The position numbers and the translations under genes were made by a program. A stretch of 64,000 nt of DNA from Acidiluteibacter ferrifornacis. GTDB taxonomy: Bacteria > Bacteroidota > Bacteroidia > Flavobacteriales_E > Vicingaceae. Positions 59,210 through 64,000 of the stretch are shown here, one piece after another; within the stretch, counting starts at the first letter, position 1; every line of letters begins with the position of its first letter. The stretch covers positions 62,001-126,000 of the forward strand of contig NZ_WWNE01000012.1 in NCBI RefSeq assembly GCF_009909615.1. The letters are read 5' to 3'. The notes under the pieces are model-generated. The model worked only from the letters and a program-made list of their open reading frames with translations. It did no database searches and was not told the DNA's origin.

Positions 59210-60931
59210 ATGTTATACACCGTTTCTTATCAGCAACCGAACACCCATTATATTGATATCGAATTAGAAGTGAATGGAGTGGAGGAGTCCACCATTCAGT
59301 TTCAATTACCAGCATGGCGGCCGGGTAGGTATGAGTTAGGAAACTTTGCGAAAAATATTCAGCGGTGGAATGCTTATGATACAGATGGAAATGAATTGCC
59401 ATCAAAAAAGCTAACCAAAGATTTGTGGGAAGTCACTACTAATGGCGTAGAAACAGTAATAGTGAAATACAATTATTTCGCCAATGAGTTGAATGCAGGT
59501 TCCACATTTTTGGATGCTTCTCAATTGTACATTAACGGAGTGAATTGTTTCTTGTATGTTCCTAATCGAATGGGTGAGGTATGTGAGCTGCAATTGGAAT
59601 TACCAGAGCAATACCTTGTAGCTTGTGGACTTAAGGCTTTGGGCGGTTTTGCTTTTGAGGCTACTGATTTTCACGAATTGGTGGATTGTCCATTAATTGC
59701 TTCAGATACCTTAAAGAAGGATTCGTATCAAGTAGGAGACACCACTTTTTACCTATGGTTTCAAGGTGAATGTCAACCAGATTTTGAGCGATTAAAAAAA
59801 GACTTTATTCCGTTTACAGAAAAGCAAATGGAGCTATTTGGAGGTTTTCCAACGTCTGAATATCATTTTCTATTTCAAATATTACCACATCGAGCCTATC
59901 ATGGGGTAGAGCACAGCAATTCTACGGTTTGTTTGTTGGGTCCATCTTATGATGTGATGAGAAAGGGTGGTATGTACGATGAACTGCTGGGTGTTAGTTC
60001 TCACGAGTTATTCCATACTTGGAATGTAAAGCGAATTCGACCAATAGAAATGTGGCCGTATGACTACGCTAAAGAGAATTATAGTCGATTGGGTTATTTG
60101 TCGGAAGGAGTAACCACGCTTTATGGCGATGTGATGCTGTTGAGGTCAGGAGTGTTCTCTGAAGGCGATTATTTTAAAACATTGAATCAACTCTTGGATC
60201 GTCATTTTAACAATCCTGCTGTTTCGAATTTATCTGTTGCCGACTCTTCTTTTGATACATGGTTAGATGGTTATGTAGCGGGGGTTCCCAATCGAAAAAC
60301 ATCTATTTATACCGAAGGGGCATTGTGCACTCTGATGTTGGATGCCAAAATTAGAGAGGCAACAGGTCATCAAAAGAGTTTTGATGATGTGATGCGGATT
60401 TTTCATGAAAAATTTTATCAAAAAGGGAAAGGCATTAGTGAAACGGATTACTTAGCTACAATAAATCAAGTTAGCGAAACAGATCTTTCGACTTTTGTGA
60501 ATCAATACATTAACGGTACAGAAGATTATACTCCAGAATTGAAGCGGTCGCTCTCATTTTTGGGATTGCAATATAAAACTTTACCTGCTGATGCTTTTTG
60601 CGAAGCATATTTGGGTTTTAAAGTGATGGAAAACAATGGAGCATTGCAGGTGGTGTCGGTTTATCCTGATTCAATTGCAGAATTAGCTGGGTTGGGAGTG
60701 AGTGATGAATTGATTACTGTTAATGGTTATAAAGCCGGAGCAGATTTTAATCAATGGTGCGAGTATTTTAAGAATGAAACAATTGTATTAGGGGTTAAAC
60801 AAAATTATGGTTCAATAAATGAAATGTATCTAAGACCAACAGAAACAATTTATTACAAAAAACACCAAGCACAACGACTAGAGATTGTAACTGATGAGCA
60901 GAAGGCGAGTTTTGAGAAGTGGAGGAATTAA
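59210..60931 (+). CDS. M61-family metallopeptidase with C-terminal PDZ domain
   Basis: A 573-residue peptidase of the glycyl aminopeptidase/M61 type. An N-terminal beta-rich domain (WRPGRYELGNFAKNI near 40) precedes the catalytic domain with the zinc motif HELFHTW (H265, E266, H269) and the third ligand E299 in SEGVTTLYGD. The C-terminal part (about 460-560) is a PDZ-like domain with VVSVYPDSIAELAGL. No signal peptide is seen, so it appears cytosolic. Expected activity is removal of small N-terminal residues. Confidence 0.93.
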   Translation: MLYTVSYQQPNTHYIDIELEVNGVEESTIQFQLPAWRPGRYELGNFAKNIQRWNAYDTDGNELPSKKLTKDLWEVTTNGVETVIVKYNYFANELNAGSTFLDASQLYINGVNCFLYVPNRMGEVCELQLELPEQYLVACGLKALGGFAFEATDFHELVDCPLIASDTLKKDSYQVGDTTFYLWFQGECQPDFERLKKDFIPFTEKQMELFGGFPTSEYHFLFQILPHRAYHGVEHSNSTVCLLGPSYDVMRKGGMYDELLGVSSHELFHTWNVKRIRPIEMWPYDYAKENYSRLGYLSEGVTTLYGDVMLLRSGVFSEGDYFKTLNQLLDRHFNNPAVSNLSVADSSFDTWLDGYVAGVPNRKTSIYTEGALCTLMLDAKIREATGHQKSFDDVMRIFHEKFYQKGKGISETDYLATINQVSETDLSTFVNQYINGTEDYTPELKRSLSFLGLQYKTLPADAFCEAYLGFKVMENNGALQVVSVYPDSIAELAGLGVSDELITVNGYKAGADFNQWCEYFKNETIVLGVKQNYGSINEMYLRPTETIYYKKHQAQRLEIVTDEQKASFEKWRN

Positions 60932-61056
60932 TTGTTAAATTATTAAGGGCTAATGATTAATGTCCTTGTGAACGATGCAAAATTTTGAGGTTCTTAACGG
61001 TTAAATATTATAGAGCCATTTTAAGGTAGGTTGAAGAATCAAAAAAACAAAGAAAG

Positions 61057-61087
61057 TTGTAAGAATTAAAAATCACGATTACTTTTG
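61057..61087 (+). promoter_or_regulatory. Promoter of def
   Basis: TTG (61057-61059), 20-bp spacer and TACTTTTG (61080-61087): a full consensus match. The box ends four bases before the def ATG, so the transcript is predicted to be leaderless or nearly so. Confidence 0.75.
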
Positions 61088-61091
61088 TAAT

Positions 61092-61649
61092 ATGATTTTA
61101 CCAATAGTAGCCTACGGCGATCCAGTATTAAAAAAGGAAGCAGAAGACATTGAAAAGGATAGTCCAGAATTGCAGCAGTTGATTGACAACATGATTGAGA
61201 CGATGCACAATTCAGAAGGAGTTGGTTTGGCAGCTCCTCAAATCGGAAAATCTATTCGTTTGTTTGTAGTTGACGCCTCTCCTTTTGAGGAAGATGAGCC
61301 TACTTTATCCAACTTTAAAAAGGTTTTTATCAATCCAATTATTTTAGAAGAAGAAGGTAAGGAGTGGGACTTTAATGAGGGATGTTTGAGTATTCCCGGT
61401 ATTCGAGAAGATGTATCGCGTAAGCCAAAAATTACTATAGAATATTACGATAGAGAATGGAATTTGAAGGAAGAGCAATACGATGGAATTGCTGCGAGAA
61501 TCATTCAACACGAATACGATCACATTGAAGGTGTATTATTTACAGACCATTTAACAGGATTAAAACGAACATTATTAAAAACGAAGCTCAATAATATCAG
61601 CAAAGGCAACGTTAAAGTGAATTATAGAATGAAGTTTCCTAAAAAATAA
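61092..61649 (+). CDS. def: Peptide deformylase
   Basis: A 185-residue metalloenzyme removing the formyl group from nascent N-termini. The three motifs are present: GVGLAAPQ (43-50), EGCLSIPG with metal-ligand C98, and QHEYDH with H140, E141 and H144. The C-terminus (KGNVKVNYRMKFPKK) is typical of Bacteroidota type 1B enzymes. First of a two-gene transcript with the lipoprotein gene eight bases downstream. Confidence 0.96.
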   Translation: MILPIVAYGDPVLKKEAEDIEKDSPELQQLIDNMIETMHNSEGVGLAAPQIGKSIRLFVVDASPFEEDEPTLSNFKKVFINPIILEEEGKEWDFNEGCLSIPGIREDVSRKPKITIEYYDREWNLKEEQYDGIAARIIQHEYDHIEGVLFTDHLTGLKRTLLKTKLNNISKGNVKVNYRMKFPKK

Positions 61650-61657
61650 CAGTAGCT

Positions 61658-62239
61658 ATGAAAAAGAAGATTATTATTGCCTGCCTTGCCGCAGGATTGT
61701 TCGCATGTAATCAACCAGAGTCAACAACGGAAAATAATACAGCGGTTGAAGAAACCACTAAAAATCCGTTTGAAGGCTTAAATCAAGAGGAACTGAAAGC
61801 AAAAGTGAATGAGTTTGAAAGCAAGGTTTTTCAGAATGATAGTAGCATGGATATTACTAACGCTAACTTATTAATTGAAGGTTATGTGAAATATGCCAAT
61901 GAATATCCTGAGGATAGTGAGAGTGCAACCTTTGTGTTTAAAGCTGCTGAAGTGAGTTTAGGTTTAAATCAAGGAACTACAGCATTAGCGCTTTACACCA
62001 AGGTTTATGAAGATTACCCAGAGTTTGAAAAACGTCCATACTCTTTATTTCTTCAGGCTTTTATCAATGAAAATAACTTGGGAAAACTAGAAGAAGCAAG
62101 AGTCATTTATGAGAAGTTCATTGCGGATTATCCGGATCATCCGATGGCTGATGATGCTCAATACTCTTTAGATAATTTGGGAAAGTCTCCTGATGAACTA
62201 ATCAAAGAGTTTGAAGCAAAGCAAAAACAAGGAGTTTAG
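61658..62239 (+). CDS. TPR-like lipoprotein
   Basis: A 193-residue lipoprotein (signal MKKKIIIACLAAGLFAC, lipobox LFAC). The mature protein is helical and acidic, with repeated YE/YPE-DSE-type motifs (EYPEDSESATF, DYPEFEKRPYSLF, EEARVIYEKFIADYPDHPMADDAQY) resembling tetratricopeptide or YfgM/BamD-like helical repeats. Possible partner in outer-membrane assembly or peptidase processing; unnamed. Its stop interleaves with that of the convergent cdaA. Confidence 0.78.
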   Translation: MKKKIIIACLAAGLFACNQPESTTENNTAVEETTKNPFEGLNQEELKAKVNEFESKVFQNDSSMDITNANLLIEGYVKYANEYPEDSESATFVFKAAEVSLGLNQGTTALALYTKVYEDYPEFEKRPYSLFLQAFINENNLGKLEEARVIYEKFIADYPDHPMADDAQYSLDNLGKSPDELIKEFEAKQKQGV

Positions 62240-63042
62240 TTTTTAAACTCTCTCTCCAACAAACTTCGAAGCTCATCTATTTCCAATTTGTGCTTCAAAT
62301 TACCATTTTTACAAAAAGAGATTTCTCCAGTCTCTTCAGATACAATAATCGCCACAGCAGTCGAGTTTTCAGTAATACCGACTGCTGCTCGGTGTCTTAA
62401 ACCGTAGCTTGCGTGAATTTTAGGATTGTCAGATACCGGTAGAATACACCTTGCGGCTTTAATTTTGTTGGCATGTATTATGACTCCACCATCATGCATG
62501 GGATTATTTTTGAAAAAGATAGTTTCTAATAGGTTTGAGGATACAATCCCGTCAATTTGATCGCCAGTAGATGCGTGATACTTCAATTCTGAATCTTTAG
62601 AGATTACAATCAAAGCTCCTGTTTTCGATTTCGACATGTTAAAGCAAGCTTTTATAATTGCCTTGCTGTTCAATTCTTCTACTTTTTGATCATTCCATTT
62701 CCAAGCACCAAACTTCTTTCTTATTCTTGGCTGTGCGAGAATACTTCTGTTTCCCACTATCAATAAAAATCTTCTGATTTCTTGCTGAAATACGATTATT
62801 AATGCAATGACACCGACACCAATAAATTGACCTAGAATTTCGTCCAAAAGCTCCATTTTTAGCGCTTCTACTAATTTCCAAATCAAATACAACGAAAGAA
62901 TACCCAGTAGAATTCGAATAGCAACTGTACCTTTTAACAAGTTGTATAACTGGTACATTAAAATTGCAACGAGGAGAATATCCAAAAAGTCGAGCCATCG
63001 AATACTGATAAATGCTAAGGACATTAAAGGGATATTTTCCAT
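62236..63042 (-). CDS. cdaA: Diadenylate cyclase CdaA
   Basis: A 268-residue membrane-anchored diadenylate cyclase making c-di-AMP. Three N-terminal helices (about 15-90) precede the DAC domain with the signature motifs DGG (174-176) and RHR (206-208), plus TGALIVISKDS and SETTG-like EETGEIS. It signals osmotic and envelope state in many Firmicutes and Bacteroidota. Downstream of folP by nine bases on the same strand, so both share a promoter; cdaA-folP adjacency is common in the phylum. Confidence 0.95.
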   Translation of the reverse strand: MENIPLMSLAFISIRWLDFLDILLVAILMYQLYNLLKGTVAIRILLGILSLYLIWKLVEALKMELLDEILGQFIGVGVIALIIVFQQEIRRFLLIVGNRSILAQPRIRKKFGAWKWNDQKVEELNSKAIIKACFNMSKSKTGALIVISKDSELKYHASTGDQIDGIVSSNLLETIFFKNNPMHDGGVIIHANKIKAARCILPVSDNPKIHASYGLRHRAAVGITENSTAVAIIVSEETGEISFCKNGNLKHKLEIDELRSLLEREFKN

Positions 63043-63051
63043 GGTGCGAAA

Positions 63052-63927
63052 TTACTGCTTTTGGTAGAAGTCCACAATTTTAATCGATTCCATTGCTTCT
63101 TTTACATCGTGAACTCTTAAGATTTGCGCACCATTGAGTAGTGCAATCGTGTTTGATGTAGTGGTTCCATTTAACGCTTCCTTTGGACTGGTTTCTAGCA
63201 ATTTCCAGATCATACCTTTTCGTGATATTCCGGCTAATATAGGGGCGTTTAAATGTCCAAACTCGTTTAGGTGTTTAAGAATACTATAGTTGTGTCCTAA
63301 TGTTTTTCCAAATCCAAAACCAGGGTCCAAAACAACATCAATAACACCCAATTCTCTGAGTTGTGTTAATTGGTTTGAAAAGTACTGGAAAATTTCTTTA
63401 ATTACATCGGTATAAATAGGGTTCTGTTGCATTGTTGACGGTTTGTCTAATGTATGCATGAGTACATAAGGAACTTTCAATTGAGCAATAGTGGCAAACA
63501 TATTTTTATCAAATGTTCCTCCTGAAATATCATTGATGAGGTGTGCGCCTTGATCAATGGTTTCTTTTGCAATTACTGATCGGTAGGTATCTATGGAAAA
63601 TAATGCTTTAGGAAATGTTTTGACCAACAATTTTAAAGGATTGATCAGTCGCTCTTTTTCTTCTAATACGCTAATCTCGGCAGCTCCTGGGCGCGTACTC
63701 ATTGCACCTAAATCTATAAAAGTAGCTCCATCTTCTAGCATTTGACCCACTTTCTCAATTAAAGAATCGTTGCTTGTTTTTCGGCTTTCCACAAAAAAAG
63801 AATCAGGAGTTAAATTAACAATTCCCATCACTTTGGGTGTGGATAAATCGACTAAATTCCCTCCGCAATTCAGTGAGAAATTCCTTGAAAAAACAGTATC
63901 TTTCGGGACTTTTAAGGGACTTGTCAT
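63052..63927 (-). CDS. folP: Dihydropteroate synthase
   Basis: A 291-residue DHPS condensing p-aminobenzoate with dihydropterin pyrophosphate in folate synthesis. Start ATG 63927 (MTSPLKVPKD) rather than the upstream Met of the longer frame at 63981. Motifs: MGIVNLTPDSF (about 35-45), DLGAMSTRPGA (about 75-85), ISIDTYR (about 110), HLINDISGG (about 127) and DPGFGFGKT (about 203-211), then ISRKG near 245. A TTG-N20-TAAATTTG promoter ends three bases before the ATG. Confidence 0.96.
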   Translation of the reverse strand: MTSPLKVPKDTVFSRNFSLNCGGNLVDLSTPKVMGIVNLTPDSFFVESRKTSNDSLIEKVGQMLEDGATFIDLGAMSTRPGAAEISVLEEKERLINPLKLLVKTFPKALFSIDTYRSVIAKETIDQGAHLINDISGGTFDKNMFATIAQLKVPYVLMHTLDKPSTMQQNPIYTDVIKEIFQYFSNQLTQLRELGVIDVVLDPGFGFGKTLGHNYSILKHLNEFGHLNAPILAGISRKGMIWKLLETSPKEALNGTTTSNTIALLNGAQILRVHDVKEAMESIKIVDFYQKQ

Positions 63928-63930
63928 AAT

Positions 63931-63961
63931 CAAATTTAGAATGAATAATACAGCTGAACAA
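63931..63961 (-). promoter_or_regulatory. Promoter of folP-cdaA
   Basis: Minus-strand TTG (63961-63959), 20-bp spacer and TAAATTTG (63938-63931). It runs through the start codon and first codons of the divergent DUF1599 gene and ends three bases before the folP ATG. Confidence 0.65.
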
Positions 63962-64000
63962 TACGATTCAATAATAACCAAATGCTACGACATTTTTGGA
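63941..64000 (+). CDS. DUF1599-domain protein, partial (5' end)
   Basis: The first 20 codons of a gene running off the window: MNNTAEQYD, SIITKC and YDIFG. This matches the N-terminus of DUF1599 (nucleotide modification associated domain 1) proteins, which in Bacteroidota are encoded head-to-head with folP. Only 13 bp separate the two start codons. Identity rests on a short sequence plus this well-known neighbourhood. Confidence 0.6.
   Translation, partial: MNNTAEQYDSIITKCYDIFG

Overview
The window is a 64 kb piece of an AT-rich Bacteroidota chromosome, most likely from a marine or free-living flavobacterium-like lineage. The evidence is: a GldI-type FKBP lipoprotein, PorP/SprF, type IX secretion sorting domains (a type B 'gliding motility' C-terminal domain and a type A tail), a lipoprotein TamA homologue (TamL) next to TamB, LytTR and Crp/Fnr regulators of Bacteroidota type, DUF6495 and DUF1599 proteins, and promoters with the Bacteroidota -7 box TAnnTTTG. 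No rRNA or tRNA genes, insertion sequences, prophage or CRISPR array were seen. Almost all genes look intact and core-like.

Layout. 0-4.4 kb: a PLP-dependent decarboxylase (LysA fold), a lone PD-(D/E)XK nuclease-like gene flanked by 13-bp direct repeats, a lipoprotein and an exported beta-rich protein. 4.5-12 kb: a minus-strand operon running from a cysteine-rich mini-protein through glutamate dehydrogenase and the three-subunit proton-translocating transhydrogenase (pntA, pntA2, pntB) to an Rnk/GreA-like factor. Upstream lies a soluble NtrB/NtrC-like pair, and between them an NtrC-type 17-bp dyad and a weak sigma-54-like element. 12-20.6 kb: VOC protein, SulP transporter, a Crp/DinB/pentapeptide group, a DUF1801 protein, a polytopic membrane protein, an orphan LytTR regulator and DoxX. 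20.5-34.7 kb: TamL/TamB/BrkB envelope operon, YqgE, pdxH, a glycosyltransferase, a thioesterase, a small DUF4177-like gene and a DEAD-box helicase.

34.9-39 kb: nrnA followed by four consecutive FKBP-type prolyl isomerase lipoproteins, the first being GldI. 39-45 kb: a cysteine-less relative of the dihydrolipoamide dehydrogenase/soluble transhydrogenase flavoproteins, then a minus-strand cassette of a di-haem cytochrome c peroxidase (MbnH-like), two tandem MbnP-family lipoproteins, an outer-membrane-type protein and a small cysteine-rich membrane protein. This cassette carries two TGTGA/TCACA dyads and is the best candidate here for an under-described system: surface copper handling with an enzyme-modified copper-binding lipoprotein. 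45-49 kb: miaA and an AddA-like helicase-nuclease. 49-59 kb: a T9SS-related block (giant PKD adhesin, CIA30 protein, PorP/SprF, OmpA-family protein, DUF2341/LamG protein). 59-64 kb: M61 peptidase, def, a TPR-like lipoprotein, cdaA, folP and the first 20 codons of a DUF1599 gene.

Recurring themes are convergent genes that overlap by exactly four bases (four loci), near-leaderless promoters whose -7 box ends 3-5 bases before the start codon, and several start codons that should be moved from the longest open frame.
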